A stretch of DNA of 34,256 bases, from contig NZ_VMKN01000003.1 of assembly GCF_007483685.1 (NCBI RefSeq), positions 92,491 through 126,746 on the forward strand, in the 5' to 3' direction. The position numbers and the translations under genes are program-made. The notes beneath the pieces are model-generated. The model had not been told where the DNA came from. It searched no databases and saw only the letters and a program-made list of their open reading frames with translations. Source of the stretch: Litoribacter populi (GTDB lineage Bacteria; Bacteroidota; Bacteroidia; Cytophagales; Cyclobacteriaceae). Positions within the stretch are counted from its first letter, which is position 1, and every line of letters begins with the position of its first letter. Shown one piece after another: positions 8,562-19,000 of the stretch.

Positions 8562-9173
8562 ATGTTCACCAGATCAAAACTGTTTGCGGCTGGATTAGCT
8601 GCTACCATCTTTACATTGGCATCCTGTGAAGGAGATAACCGAAACGATGAAATCAATGATAAGAGGGAGAACCATGCAGAGTGGATAGAAGACTATCAAG
8701 AGCGTGATAGAGAGATTACCGAAAAAAGAGCCGAAATTGATCAGTGGTACACTGGCAGAGATACTGCTGCACAAGCTGGCACTACTGCACAAGGACAGCA
8801 AGGAACAACTGCACGCCAAGGAGCTGCGCGTCAAGGGCAGGAGCAAGTAGTAACTGATCCCAACTCTATGGAGCAGCTAATGGAAAGAAGAAATGAGATG
8901 TATAAAAAGCATGATGCCATGAAAGCTGAGCATAAGGCTATCATCGATAAGCATAATTCCTTCTTTAACCGAGAGGATTTGACCACCCTTAGCGATGATG
9001 AATGGGATAACCAGAGAGACCTTTTGGAAAGCGACCATGACCGCATCGATGAAGACCAACAACACATGAAAGATGAGTTGGACGCTCTGAAAGACGAACT
9101 GGATAATCTTACAGATAACCGAGATGCTCCAGCTAACCGTCAGGGTCAGCAGCAGCAACAGCCCCGAAATTAA
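8562..9173 (+). CDS. Coiled-coil lipoprotein (copy 2 of tandem pair)
   Basis: This 203-residue paralogue of the preceding gene has lipobox LASC with the cysteine at residue 22. It shares LFAAGLAATIF-type signal sequence, the first helix (WIEDYQERDREITEKRAEIDQWY), and the second helix with HDAMKAEHKAIIDKH and DLTTLSDDEWDNQRDLL. The linker differs: it is Ala/Gln/Thr-rich here (about 65-97) instead of Asp/Asn-rich, so the linker has diverged while the helices are conserved. The C-terminus ends in a run of Gln. The role is unknown; an envelope rod or stress lipoprotein is possible. Confidence 0.82.
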   Translation: MFTRSKLFAAGLAATIFTLASCEGDNRNDEINDKRENHAEWIEDYQERDREITEKRAEIDQWYTGRDTAAQAGTTAQGQQGTTARQGAARQGQEQVVTDPNSMEQLMERRNEMYKKHDAMKAEHKAIIDKHNSFFNREDLTTLSDDEWDNQRDLLESDHDRIDEDQQHMKDELDALKDELDNLTDNRDAPANRQGQQQQQPRN

Positions 9174-9180
9174 GATTTAA

Positions 9181-9216
9181 GGTCCGAAACCCAATTGTGG
9201 ATTCGGACCATCTTTA
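9181..9216 (+). terminator. Intrinsic terminator after the second lipoprotein
   Basis: GGTCCGAA (9181-9188) pairs with TTCGGACC (9202-9209), followed by ATCTTTATTTATT. It lies 8 bp after the stop codon. Confidence 0.85.
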
Positions 9217-9288
9217 TTTATTCTAAAATGGGTAATTTTACAGGCTGATTAAGAAATAGCGGAAAAGATTAACATTTAATTTAGATTG

Positions 9289-10644
9289 ATGAAGTATTTG
9301 ATTTTTACTTTTTTTTTAACAATTACCCTTCATTCTTCAATATTTGCTCAAGAAAGGGACACACTACCTGAAGATAGAGGGGCAGTGGAAAGGCTGAAGT
9401 ATAAGCAAGCTCCTGGTTTGGCCTTGGCTGCCTCAAAAATATACTTTTCAGAACAAAGATATAGCATATCAGGATTCGGTGAGGCATCATTTGTCAATTA
9501 TCAAGGTCCAAAAGATATTAGTGCTGGTGACCTTGAACTATATTACACCAATCTTTACAGGTTTGCAACATTTTTTGGTTACCGACTGAGAGACAATCTG
9601 ATCTGGAATTCAGAGTTACAAATTGAATACTTACATGATGGTGGAAATGAATCACACACAGAACTCGTGTTCGAGGCGTTTGTGGATTATCTCTGGCAGG
9701 ATTTCCTAAATGTCAGAGCTGGTTTCCTTCCCTTACCAATTGGTTATGTCAACAATAACGATGAACCGGTGATGTTCTATTCAGTGAACAGATCAGAGGT
9801 GGAAAGATTGATCAACCCGACCACTTGGATTGAGTTGGGAGCCATGTTTTACGGTTCCTTCAATCCCAATTGGAGTTATGCGCTTGGAATTTCTCAGGGT
9901 TTAAATGCCTCACAATACTTAAGTGGAACTTGGGTCCGACAGGGCCGCGAGATCACTTTTAGCATTCCAAGACGTCTGTCTTTCACTCCCCAGATTACCT
10001 ACACAGGAATACCTGACTTAGAAATGAGCGCTTCCGGTTTTATTGGCAATTCTGGAAAAGACCATACTATCATAGCTAATGGTGAGGAAAGAAATATAGA
10101 TGCGCCGGTAAGAATTCTTACAGGCTTTGTGAAGTATGACTGGGGTAATTGGCGCTTTGTCTCCATAGGCTCTACCGGAAGCCTAGGACAAACTGAGGAG
10201 ATTTTTGAGCTCACTAGGCAGGCAGAAGGTATTCCCCAAGTAATGGGGACCCGCACCTATGGTTATCTTTTTGAATTAGGCTATAATATTCTTCCCCACT
10301 TTGGAAGAAGAAAAGCCGCAAGCGAAGGCTTTCTGCACAATACAGGTGAATTTAAGCTCCCCGTTTTCATAAGATTTGAAAGATTAAACACCCACCGTAG
10401 GTTTAACCAGGACTTAGCAAGAGGTATTAATCCACTTTTCCCGACTAACTTAACCCCTAATCCGGGAGAACAGATCGGATTTACCCCAAGTAATTTAAGG
10501 ATTTGGACTGTCGGAGCTAACTTTAATCCTAAGGAAAACATTGTGCTCAAAGGAAATTATCAATTTCGAACAAACATCACCGATGATCCCGAGGCCTTGC
10601 AAGAGGGAAACAGGATTGAATTTGGATTCGGATTTATTTTCTGA
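9289..10644 (+). CDS. Porin-like outer-membrane beta-barrel protein (paralogue A)
   Basis: The protein is about 451 residues with a Sec signal peptide ending near SSIFAQ. The mature chain has alternating beta-strand patterns and a C-terminal outer-membrane signature (EFGFGFIF). The block IGYVNNNDEPVMFYSVNRSEVERL and the layout resemble phosphate-selective porin-type barrels of Bacteroidota. The solute is unknown. ATG at 9289 is chosen over a TTG one codon earlier. It is a clear paralogue of 23558-24901, sharing LxAASKIYF, SGFGEA, IGYVNN-DEP, FSVNR-VER, TVGANFNP and the last eight residues. It stands alone between two terminators. Confidence 0.85.
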   Translation: MKYLIFTFFLTITLHSSIFAQERDTLPEDRGAVERLKYKQAPGLALAASKIYFSEQRYSISGFGEASFVNYQGPKDISAGDLELYYTNLYRFATFFGYRLRDNLIWNSELQIEYLHDGGNESHTELVFEAFVDYLWQDFLNVRAGFLPLPIGYVNNNDEPVMFYSVNRSEVERLINPTTWIELGAMFYGSFNPNWSYALGISQGLNASQYLSGTWVRQGREITFSIPRRLSFTPQITYTGIPDLEMSASGFIGNSGKDHTIIANGEERNIDAPVRILTGFVKYDWGNWRFVSIGSTGSLGQTEEIFELTRQAEGIPQVMGTRTYGYLFELGYNILPHFGRRKAASEGFLHNTGEFKLPVFIRFERLNTHRRFNQDLARGINPLFPTNLTPNPGEQIGFTPSNLRIWTVGANFNPKENIVLKGNYQFRTNITDDPEALQEGNRIEFGFGFIF

Positions 10645-10736
10645 TTAAATAATTTACTTTATTTCAGACAGATATATAATTTTGTTTGATCAATCCACCA
10701 TCTATTTAAACAATTTAAATAAAAATAGATTTTACA

Positions 10737-10770
10737 ATGAGTTGACCTATCCGTCAGCTCATTTCTTTTT
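10737..10770 (+). terminator. Hairpin plus T-run just before the TonB-receptor start codon
   Basis: ATGAGTTGAC (10737-10746) pairs with GTCAGCTCAT (10753-10762) with one internal mismatch, followed by TTCTTTTT. It could be the terminator of the porin-like gene 92 bp upstream. It ends only 5 bases before the ATG at 10776, so any transcript of the receptor that starts upstream must pass through it. It may therefore act as an attenuator. Confidence 0.7.
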
Positions 10771-10775
10771 GTATT

Positions 10776-13187
10776 ATGCTTAAAAATAAGTTTCTGCTTT
10801 TGGCCATCCTTTGGGTGATGCCTTTTATGGTTTTTGCTCAAGGAGGCGAAATAAAAGGGAGAGTTTTTAATCCAGCCAACAACCAGCCGGTTCCATTTGC
10901 AAATGTGATTGTGCTAGGCACCGAGCAGGGCACTGTCACTGATGAAGAGGGAAGATATTTAATCCAAAACATTGAACCTGGGCTTTATAATGTCAGGGCT
11001 TCATTTGTAGGCTATCGCTCCAAGACCCTTTTCGAGGTACAAGTTACCCGAGCACGGGCCTTGCAACTGGATTTCGAGCTGACAGAAGATGCCTCTGACC
11101 TGGAAGAGGTAGTAGTAAGTTCCGAATTTACGCGATCCGATGATACGCCCATTTCTGCAAGAAGGCTCAATACCAATGAAATAGAACGGTATCCAGGAGG
11201 TAACAGAGATATCAGCCGGGTGATTCAGGCCTTGCCTGGTGTGGCCAGTACTGCAAGTTTTAGAAATGATATCATTATCAGAGGCGGAGCACCAAATGAA
11301 AACAAATTCTTCGTCGATGAAATAGAGGTTCCGGTCATCAACCATTTCGCCACCCAGGGCTCCAGCGGTGGTCCCGTTGGAATATTGAATGTCAATCTGA
11401 TCAAAAATGTGGACGTCATCAGTGGGGGATTTCCTGCCGATCGGATGAATTCATTAAGTTCATTCTTCGAATTTGAGCTTAAAGAAGGAAGAAGGGATAA
11501 AATGTTTACCCAACTCACCGTTGGCGCAAGTGAACTGACTTTGTCAAATGAAGGCCCATTGAGTGAAAAAACTACTTATAATGTATCTATAAGGCGTTCA
11601 TACCTGCAGGGCTTGTTTAGGTTATTAGGATTGCCATTTTTGCCGACTTTCAATGATTTTTTGGTCAAGACAAAAACAAAGTTTGACGACAAAACCGAGC
11701 TTACACTCATAGGCCTGGGTGCCATAGACAATTTCCGACTCAATTTTGATACACCTTCTGACGAAACTGAGGAAGACAGGGAAAACCGGCTTTACTTACT
11801 CGACAACCTTCCCATTCAAAGTCAGTGGAACTATGCCACTGGGGCCAAACTCCGTCGATACAGGGACAATGGCTACTGGACTTTTATTCTAAGTAGAAAC
11901 ATGCTGAACAACCGGGCTTTCAAATATGCCAACAACGACGAAAGCAATCCTGAAAACTTGTTGTCGGATTACTTATCCCAGGAAAGTGAAAACAAGTTCA
12001 GGGTAGAAAACAGCATATTTGGAAAGGGAAGCACATTTAAATATGGCGTAAATTATGAATTCAGCAGGTATTTCATTCGAAACTTTGACCCCGCATCCCT
12101 ATCCCAGCAGCAGCAGATTATTAATATCAACGCTACCTCCTTTTTCAACAGTTACGGGGCTTTTGTTCAGGGAAGCAAGAATTATTTTAATGACCGCTTA
12201 CTTATCAGTGGGGGGGTGAGGATGGATGGAAGTGATTTTGGAGCGACGGCCCAAAATCCTCTAAACCAGATCAGTCCTAGAGCTTCCATTTCCTACCAGC
12301 TCAAACCAAACTTTTTCTGGACTGCTAACGCCGGTATTTATTATCAAAGGCCAGCATATACCATTTTGGGATTTAGGAATAATGAAGGAGAACTTTTAAA
12401 TCAGCAAAACGATGTGAGGTTTATCAGAGCTACACACGCCATCACAGGGCTAGAGTGGCAGGTACTTGACAAAAACAGGAGATTTACCGCTGAAGCATTT
12501 TATAAATTTTACCAAAACTATCCTACATCCATTAGAAATGGTATCGCCTTAGCCAACTTGGGAGCAGACTTTGGGGTGATCGGAAATGAGCCGGTCAATT
12601 CTGATGCGGAAGGGAGGGCATATGGCTTGGAACTGTTAGCTCAGCAAAGGCTCTTTAATGGATTCTATGGGATTGCAGCCCTTACCTTGGTAAGAAGCGA
12701 ATTTACCAACCCAAACACAGAAGGATTCCTTCCTTCAGCATGGGACAACCGTTATATTGTGTCTCTTACAGGTGGAAAGCGCTTAAAAAACGATTGGGAA
12801 CTTGGTGCACGTTGGCGGTTTTTGGGAGGAACTCCATTTACTCCATTTGATCTAGAAGCCTCCGCGCTTCGCTCTAATTGGGATGTGCGCGGTATAGGAT
12901 TGCTAAATTTCAACCAGATCAATGCCTTCCGCCTGAGCAGTTTTCACCAACTCGATTTGAGAATCGACAAAAAATACTTCTTTGACAAATGGAACCTAAA
13001 CTGGTACGTGGATATTCAAAACGCTTACAACTTCCGCGCTGAACAACCTGATATCCTTGTTCCCCAAAGGGATGCCACAGGGGCGTTGGTTATCAACCCT
13101 GAAAATCCGGATCAGTATGTACTAAGGTCGGTAGCAAACCCTGCGGGAACCATTCTGCCTACCATAGGAATAATTGTGGAGTTCTAA
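10776..13187 (+). CDS. TonB-dependent receptor with carboxypeptidase-regulatory-like domain
   Basis: This 803-residue outer-membrane transporter has a signal peptide ending near VFAQ (residue 22). A CarbopepD_reg_2 domain covers about 25-105 (GEIKGRVFNPANNQPVPFAN, then GTVTDEEGRY and FVGYRS). The plug domain, about 120-240, contains VIQALPGVAST, DIIIRGGAPNENKFFVDEIEV and NVDVISGGFPADR. A 22-strand barrel should follow, ending in a hydrophobic beta-strand (TIGIIVEF). No SusD partner is adjacent, so it is a stand-alone importer, perhaps for a siderophore, vitamin or peptide; the substrate is not readable. Its stop overlaps the stop of the convergent gene by three bases. Confidence 0.94.
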   Translation: MLKNKFLLLAILWVMPFMVFAQGGEIKGRVFNPANNQPVPFANVIVLGTEQGTVTDEEGRYLIQNIEPGLYNVRASFVGYRSKTLFEVQVTRARALQLDFELTEDASDLEEVVVSSEFTRSDDTPISARRLNTNEIERYPGGNRDISRVIQALPGVASTASFRNDIIIRGGAPNENKFFVDEIEVPVINHFATQGSSGGPVGILNVNLIKNVDVISGGFPADRMNSLSSFFEFELKEGRRDKMFTQLTVGASELTLSNEGPLSEKTTYNVSIRRSYLQGLFRLLGLPFLPTFNDFLVKTKTKFDDKTELTLIGLGAIDNFRLNFDTPSDETEEDRENRLYLLDNLPIQSQWNYATGAKLRRYRDNGYWTFILSRNMLNNRAFKYANNDESNPENLLSDYLSQESENKFRVENSIFGKGSTFKYGVNYEFSRYFIRNFDPASLSQQQQIININATSFFNSYGAFVQGSKNYFNDRLLISGGVRMDGSDFGATAQNPLNQISPRASISYQLKPNFFWTANAGIYYQRPAYTILGFRNNEGELLNQQNDVRFIRATHAITGLEWQVLDKNRRFTAEAFYKFYQNYPTSIRNGIALANLGADFGVIGNEPVNSDAEGRAYGLELLAQQRLFNGFYGIAALTLVRSEFTNPNTEGFLPSAWDNRYIVSLTGGKRLKNDWELGARWRFLGGTPFTPFDLEASALRSNWDVRGIGLLNFNQINAFRLSSFHQLDLRIDKKYFFDKWNLNWYVDIQNAYNFRAEQPDILVPQRDATGALVINPENPDQYVLRSVANPAGTILPTIGIIVEF

Positions 13188-13981
13188 AGCGCAACCAATA
13201 ACCCAACCCGAAGCCCACCGGCATTTTGCAGAAAATTGAACGCTCTTACTTGATTAAAATGGATTTGAGGGGAGCTCATAAAAATGCCATGGGTGTCTAA
13301 AGCTAAAGCTTTATATTCTCCGCTTCTCCATTGCAAGAGCTGGACTTGAAGGTCCAGAGCCAATCGGGAGGTGAAAAAATAATTTAATCCAAAATCAATT
13401 CCCCCAGTCCAATACTTCTCCCTCATGGTCAGTTCAGTCACAGCGGGGGATACTACGGACATGCAGTTGGGACAATTGGGAATCAGGAAGGAATTCCGTA
13501 TTCCGAATGTCCCATTATTTCCTGACAGATAAGCTATATGGGCCGAAAGGTTAAGAAAAGCTTTCTCACTTAGTGGGAAGAACTTTTGTACATATGGCCC
13601 TAGGGACCACAGTTGGTTCTCTCTAAAAGTTCTCATAAAGCGCTCATTTACAAAGTAATGAAGTACTGGATTCCCATTATTATCCATCTGCCCGGTGAAA
13701 ACTTCCTGGATATAGCGCTGGACAATGCTTTCATAATGTTCCGAATAGGCTTGATATCCACCTTGAATACCTAATGCCCAAGTATCGGTCAGCATATATC
13801 CAATTCTTGGCGTCAATCTGAGATCTTTTTCTTTTTCTGGAAACCCTCCAACTCTTTCGGGGAAGGAATTTTGGCTGTAAGAAATATCTCCGGAAATGAT
13901 AAAATTACCCTGCTGAAGTTGTGCAATAGAGGGCAGTACCATGGTAAATAAGAAGATCGCAATTAAAAAAAGTTGTCGCAT
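13184..13981 (-). CDS. Outer-membrane beta-barrel protein, about 265 aa
   Basis: The signal peptide ends near PSIAQ (residue 21). The rest shows repeated amphipathic beta-strands, consistent with a small eight- to ten-stranded barrel of the OMP_b-brl type (for example ISGDISYSQNSF, LTPRIGYMLTDTWALGIQGG, GGIDFGLNYFFTSRLALDLQ). A CPNC pair (about 168-171) sits in a predicted loop. No enzymatic motif is present. It ends tail-to-tail with the TonB receptor, with overlapping stops. Function is unknown. Confidence 0.8.
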   Translation of the reverse strand: MRQLFLIAIFLFTMVLPSIAQLQQGNFIISGDISYSQNSFPERVGGFPEKEKDLRLTPRIGYMLTDTWALGIQGGYQAYSEHYESIVQRYIQEVFTGQMDNNGNPVLHYFVNERFMRTFRENQLWSLGPYVQKFFPLSEKAFLNLSAHIAYLSGNNGTFGIRNSFLIPNCPNCMSVVSPAVTELTMREKYWTGGIDFGLNYFFTSRLALDLQVQLLQWRSGEYKALALDTHGIFMSSPQIHFNQVRAFNFLQNAGGLRVGLLVAL

Positions 13982-14030
13982 AAACTAAATATTTATAGCT
14001 AGACGACTTTTTCCATTCAAATGAGACAGC

Positions 14031-14510
14031 CTAGGTAAGCTTTTTAATTACTTGCATGTATTCTGGATAGGTGTGGATCAATTCCTCATAGGAAAAGAGC
14101 TTAAAATCTTCAAAATCAAACCCAGGTGCCACGACGCAGGAAACCAAGGCATATCCCTCCTCGACCGTTGAGCCAAAAATAGTGCCTGCTGGTACCATTT
14201 GAAAGGGTTTGAACTCTTCATCATCAACAGGTCCAAGGTGCAACTTGGAATACTCTCCCTCATTTAGCAGATGTACTGTCAGAGGATTTCCTTCATGAAA
14301 AAACCACATCTCATCGCTTTTGATTTTATGAAACTTGGACACGTTTTCGGCTGTAAGGAGGAAAAATATAGAGGTGGCCAGATTTCTTTTGCCATTGGCG
14401 CTTTCCATCTCCTCCCCACTCCGGTAAGTTTCCGCATAAAATCCCCCTTCAGGATGGGGCTGGAGGTTTAAGCTCTTGATCAATTCTATTATTCTTTCAT
14501 TCATATCCAT
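14031..14510 (-). CDS. Cupin-fold protein, DUF985 / Cupin_5 family
   Basis: This protein of about 159 residues carries all the hallmarks of the DUF985 cupins: LNLQPHPEGGFYAETYRS near the start, SIFFLLTAENVSKFHKIKSDEMWFFHEG, HLGPVD, QMVPAGTIFGS, and SCVVAPGFDFEDF. Family members have a double-stranded beta-helix fold with a potential metal or ligand pocket, but the reaction is not established. The frame can start at 14528 (MGFAIF...), but 14510 (MDMNERI) or 14504 fits the usual family N-terminus. The longer start would abut the susD terminator. It lies 78 bp after susD on the same strand. Confidence 0.9.
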   Translation of the reverse strand: MDMNERIIELIKSLNLQPHPEGGFYAETYRSGEEMESANGKRNLATSIFFLLTAENVSKFHKIKSDEMWFFHEGNPLTVHLLNEGEYSKLHLGPVDDEEFKPFQMVPAGTIFGSTVEEGYALVSCVVAPGFDFEDFKLFSYEELIHTYPEYMQVIKKLT

Positions 14511-14529
14511 AAAAATAGCAAAACCCATC

Positions 14530-14564
14530 TAAAAACGAAGAAGCCGCCTCCAAAGGAGAGCGGC
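14530..14564 (-). terminator. Intrinsic terminator after susD
   Basis: GCCGC-CTCC (14543-14551) and GGAG-A-GCGGC (14555-14564) form a nine-pair stem with one bulged A and an AAA loop. On the minus strand it is followed by TTCTTCGTTTTTAG. It lies between susD and the cupin gene and should end the susCD transcript or reduce readthrough. Confidence 0.8.
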
Positions 14565-14588
14565 CTCTACATCGTTAATAAACCTTAA

Positions 14589-16031
14589 TCAATTATTTGG
14601 TGTCATGGCTTTGTTGAAGAGCAACTCGTTAGCTGACATAGGCCAAATATAGTTAGCACTACCCTTAGCAACAGACCCGACATTTTCTTTTCCAGGAATA
14701 TCCTGACCAGTTCTTAATAAATCGAAGGATCTCAGACCTTCACCGATGAATTCAATTCTTCTTTCCGTGAGGATTGCATCAATGAGTGCCTGCCCGCTGA
14801 TGCCTGTATACGCTCCATTCTCATTTGAACGGGTGCGCACCGCATTAAGCAGGGCAAGGGCTCTAGATTGATCTCCCCCATCCCTTACCAGTGCTTCTGC
14901 CAAATTCAACAGCACTTCGGAATAACGGAGGATCGGAGCAAAATCCAAATGCTGAGGCCCACGTGGAAATTTATTCAGGTAAGTGAACCCATTCGTGTTA
15001 GCAATCATCCAAGCCGAACGCGCATCATTGGCTGCACTAAATGCCGGGTTGGTAAAGATTCCACCTGTCATGTTCAAGGAATAATCCCCAATACCTCTTG
15101 GACCCGGATTGTAGTAACTTCCCAGTCCGTTTTGCGTACCAGGTAGGGCTAACTCAGTGAAAGGAGCCGATAGGATACTCTCAGTAGTGGTATACGGTGG
15201 ACTGAACACATCCAGAATTTCATCCTGCAGGGCATGGCCTACACCACTTGCAGCTGTGAATGGTGCAGTAGCCGATACGATTTTATTCGCCTCCGTAATC
15301 ACATTGCCATACTGGCCCATTGCCATATAAACCCTTGTTTTAAGCGCAATAGCTGTATTGCGGTGTGCTCGGGTAGTGTTGGTATATGGAGAACCGTTAC
15401 TTAACGCCAAATTAGTTTCGGCAAAATTCAGGTCAGATATAATCTGGGCGTAGACTTCCGCTACAGATGCCCTCGGCATATCATTGTTAGCGTTGTCCAG
15501 TTCTGGTGTGAGCCTTAATGGCAACCCTGGGCTTGCCCCATTATTTGAAGTGTAGGGTTGGGCATAAAGCTGAAGTAAGGCGAAATAGGACAAACCCCTA
15601 ATGAACCTGGCTTGAGCAATGTAATTTTGAGCTGTTTCTGCTTCCAATATACCAGTTGTTTTTGATACCCCATCGATAAAGATATTAGCTCTATTGATGG
15701 TCAGGTAAGCAATGGACCACAAGTTTTCAACCTCATTAGTTGTAGAAACCACAGTATGCTGCCAAGTGGCAAGACCTGTTACACCGTTAGTGGTACGGTT
15801 GGAAAACTCTTCAGCTCTGATATCATTATAAACCTGATATCTACCACCGTAAAACTGACCATTGATCATGGTGGAATAAAGACCATTTAAAGTCTGCTGA
15901 ATTCTCTCAGGGGTGTCAAAAACTACCGCTTCCGAGAAAGTTGTTGGAGGAATTGGGCTCAGCAAGTCCTCGTTGCAGGAAGATGCGAATAAAAGGCCGC
16001 CAACCAATAAAACTTGAATTATATTTTTCAT
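14589..16031 (-). CDS. SusD/RagB-family nutrient-binding outer-membrane lipoprotein
   Basis: The protein is about 480 residues, with lipobox FASSC and the lipidated cysteine at residue 19 of the MKNIIQ start. This ATG (16029-16031) is chosen because the longer frame to 16055 would overlap the susC stop. Typical SusD features are LNGLYSTMINGQFYGGRYQ, the TPR-like helices (ARFIRGLSYFALLQLYAQPY), and a C-terminal RagB block ILRYSEVLLNLAEALVRDGG with ERRIEFIGEGLRSFDLLRTG. It should cap the SusC barrel and bind the substrate at the cell surface. The gene follows susC by 13 bp, so it is cotranscribed. The substrate is unknown. Confidence 0.95.
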   Translation of the reverse strand: MKNIIQVLLVGGLLFASSCNEDLLSPIPPTTFSEAVVFDTPERIQQTLNGLYSTMINGQFYGGRYQVYNDIRAEEFSNRTTNGVTGLATWQHTVVSTTNEVENLWSIAYLTINRANIFIDGVSKTTGILEAETAQNYIAQARFIRGLSYFALLQLYAQPYTSNNGASPGLPLRLTPELDNANNDMPRASVAEVYAQIISDLNFAETNLALSNGSPYTNTTRAHRNTAIALKTRVYMAMGQYGNVITEANKIVSATAPFTAASGVGHALQDEILDVFSPPYTTTESILSAPFTELALPGTQNGLGSYYNPGPRGIGDYSLNMTGGIFTNPAFSAANDARSAWMIANTNGFTYLNKFPRGPQHLDFAPILRYSEVLLNLAEALVRDGGDQSRALALLNAVRTRSNENGAYTGISGQALIDAILTERRIEFIGEGLRSFDLLRTGQDIPGKENVGSVAKGSANYIWPMSANELLFNKAMTPNN

Positions 16032-16044
16032 CTTAAGTTGCTGA

Positions 16045-19000
16045 TTAAATTCCAATGTTCACACCGAATGTATAGACTCTAGCTTGACCTAGGGAGTTTC
16101 TGTCCACACCAGCTGCTGAAGGTGTGTTACCGTTGGTACTGATCTCTGGATCGGAACCGCTATACTTGGTTAAAAGGAAGGCGTTTTGAACCTGACCGTA
16201 GAATCTAGCATTGCTGATTCTCATTCTTTGTGTTACGTGGGAAGGAAGCGTGTACCCCAAGCTTAGGTTTCTCACCCTCAAGAAGTCACCTTTTTCTACG
16301 TTTTCAGAAATTGGAAATGCTGATCCGTTTGAAATGTTATCGGTATAGACAACTCTTGGAATTGAACCGTTCGGATTTTCAGGAGTCCATCTGTCCAGGA
16401 CATCTCTATGATTGTTCCAGAATCTCATGTCTCTCAAACCTGCCTTTGTTCCGTTGTAGATATAGTTACCACCAGAATACTGGATGAATACACCAACGTC
16501 AAAATTTTTGAATCTGAAAGTGTTATCAATACCTCCAAACCAAGTTGGAATGGTTGGTCCCATGATGATACCGTCAGCGTTTTGGGTTGGCTGAGTGGTT
16601 GGCTGACCGTCCAAGGTAGTCCATCTGGTACCTAAGTGATCATACTGCACCAAAATCTCCTCACCGGCCGGACCGCGCTTCACAAAAATTCTTCTACCAT
16701 TGTCAGGGTTTACTCCTCTGGTCTCGACTACATATAAGCTACCTACTGATTCACCCACTTTTGTAATGTTTACAGTTTCTAAACCTGCTGTTGCAGAAAG
16801 TATTTGGGAACCTTCAGCCTCCAAGGATAATACTTCATTTCTCAAAGTCGAGAAGTTGAAGCTTACATCCCATTTGAAGTTAGGTCTGCTAATAGCCTTA
16901 TAGGTGATGGCCATTTCGATACCTTTGTTCACCATAGATCCGATATTGGTATCGATAGAGCCGCTGCCTGTCATCACACCACCTGGAACTCCCTTCGAAG
17001 GAGCTTGTGGCACTGGCAGGATCAAACCGTCCACCAAGTTATGGTACCAAGTGATCTCACCCTCTATTCTGTCTCCGAGTGCTCCGAAGTTGATACCGTG
17101 ATCAGTCTTTTTAGAAGTTTCCCAAGCGAGAGCAGGGTTAGATGGCTGGGAATAAAGGATGGTAGGATCTGATCCATAAAGGCCAGTACCATAAAGACCC
17201 GAAGAAGCAAAATTCCCAACTCCGTTGTTACCAACTAGACCGTAGCTGGTTCTAAGTCTAAAATAATTTACTGTTCTAGAGATTGAGCTGTTTTTCCAGA
17301 AACTTTCCTCAGACATGATATAACCCAAGGATCCACCATAAAAGTTACCAAACTTATTTCCTGCTGCAAATGCAGAATAACCATCTCTACGGGCATTCAA
17401 AGACACCAAGAATTTGTTGTAGAAATTGAAATTTGCTCTACTGAAGAAGGAAACCAAATAGTTCTCTGACTGAATGTTTCCAGTTGGGACAATCGTAGTG
17501 AAGTTACCTTGGTAAGACTCGAAGAAGCTATCAGCGATTACTGTTCTTTGTGCACCCCATCTTTCATCTTGGGTATATTGCTGCTCATTACCTACAAGGA
17601 AATTGAAATCGATATTTTCTCCAAAGCTTGTTCCATAGTTCAACGTATTCTGAAGGTTCCAACGGTTAAGCGTCCTGAAAGTGTTTGCCGCAAGCCCACC
17701 ACTTCCAAAACCGTCTCCGTGCAAGGAAGTATAGAAAGTTTGATCTTCAACTGTCAATCGATCGATACCATATGTAGACCTGAAATTCAATCCTTCAATG
17801 ATTTCAACATCACCATATACACTACCCATCAAGTGATTGTTGACAGAACTCATGCGGTTTAGGTCTAAAATTGGAGCAGGGTTTACGAATCCTGACTGTA
17901 CCAAGTTGTTACCCTGTCCAAGCTGGTTGTTTGGTGTAATATTGTAGCTCCCATCAGGAAGGAAAACTGGAACGTTTGGTGCAGAAATCAAAGGGATACG
18001 GCCTAGACCAGATGTATTGAAGCCTTGTCCAGGTAGAGAACCTGTGTTTGGCGCCCGGTTTACCGTATTGGTGTAGTTCATAGTTGCACCCACTTTAAAT
18101 CGGTCGAAGACCTTATGGTCAATGTTCAACCTACCGGTCATTCTTTCAAAGTCATTACCTTTGATCATACCTTCCTGAGAAGTATAACCGGTAGAAAAGT
18201 AATAGTTAGTTCTTGCATTACCTCCGGTAATACCCAAATTGTGAGACTGGCCAAGGCCTTTTCTCATCACTTCGTTGTACCAGTTGGTATCCACCACATT
18301 TCCGTTGGCATCTAAATAAGGGAAAAATGCATCATCCTGACCTGCATTTCTGCGCGCTTCATTCTTGATGGTCATATATTCCTCAGCATTCAATAGATCA
18401 AAAAGCCTAACCGGCTCAGTCACCCCAACCCAAGAGTCGTAAGTGATTCGGGAAGCGCCTTCCTGACCTCTTTTGGTAGTCACCAAGATAACACCGTTAG
18501 AAGCTCTAGAACCGTAAATAGCCGTAGCGGAAGCATCTTTTAGGATTTCCACAGACTGAATATCTGCTGGGTTGATGTTGGCAAGAGGGTTGTTGGCTGC
18601 GGAGTTGCCGGAAAGATCACCGGTGTAGGTAGGCACTCCATCCACCACAATAAGTGGATAAGAGCTCAAGCTAAGGGAGTTCACACCCCTTACCCGGATT
18701 ACAGGGCGGTTGTTCAAAACACCGTTTGGAGTTACGATGTTTACACCAGCTACTTTTCCTTGCAAGGCTTGGTCAAAGCTTTGCACCGGCACATTTAATA
18801 ACTGCTCACCGGACACCGAAGAAATAGCACCAGTTACCGTTTTTTTGGATTGTGCACCGTAACCCACAACTACCACTTCACCAAGTGTAGCTACATCTGG
18901 ATCGAGTGTTACGTCCACAAAATCACGGTTACCAATAGTGACATTTTTTGTGGAGAAACCCACAAAGCTGATGGTGAGTTCAGTGGCTCCCTGCGGAACA

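Noticed and set aside
9221-9226. TTCTAA upstream of porin-like gene A as a regulator box
   Set aside because: It is a single hexamer with no partner at 11 bp on either side, so chance is a sufficient explanation.
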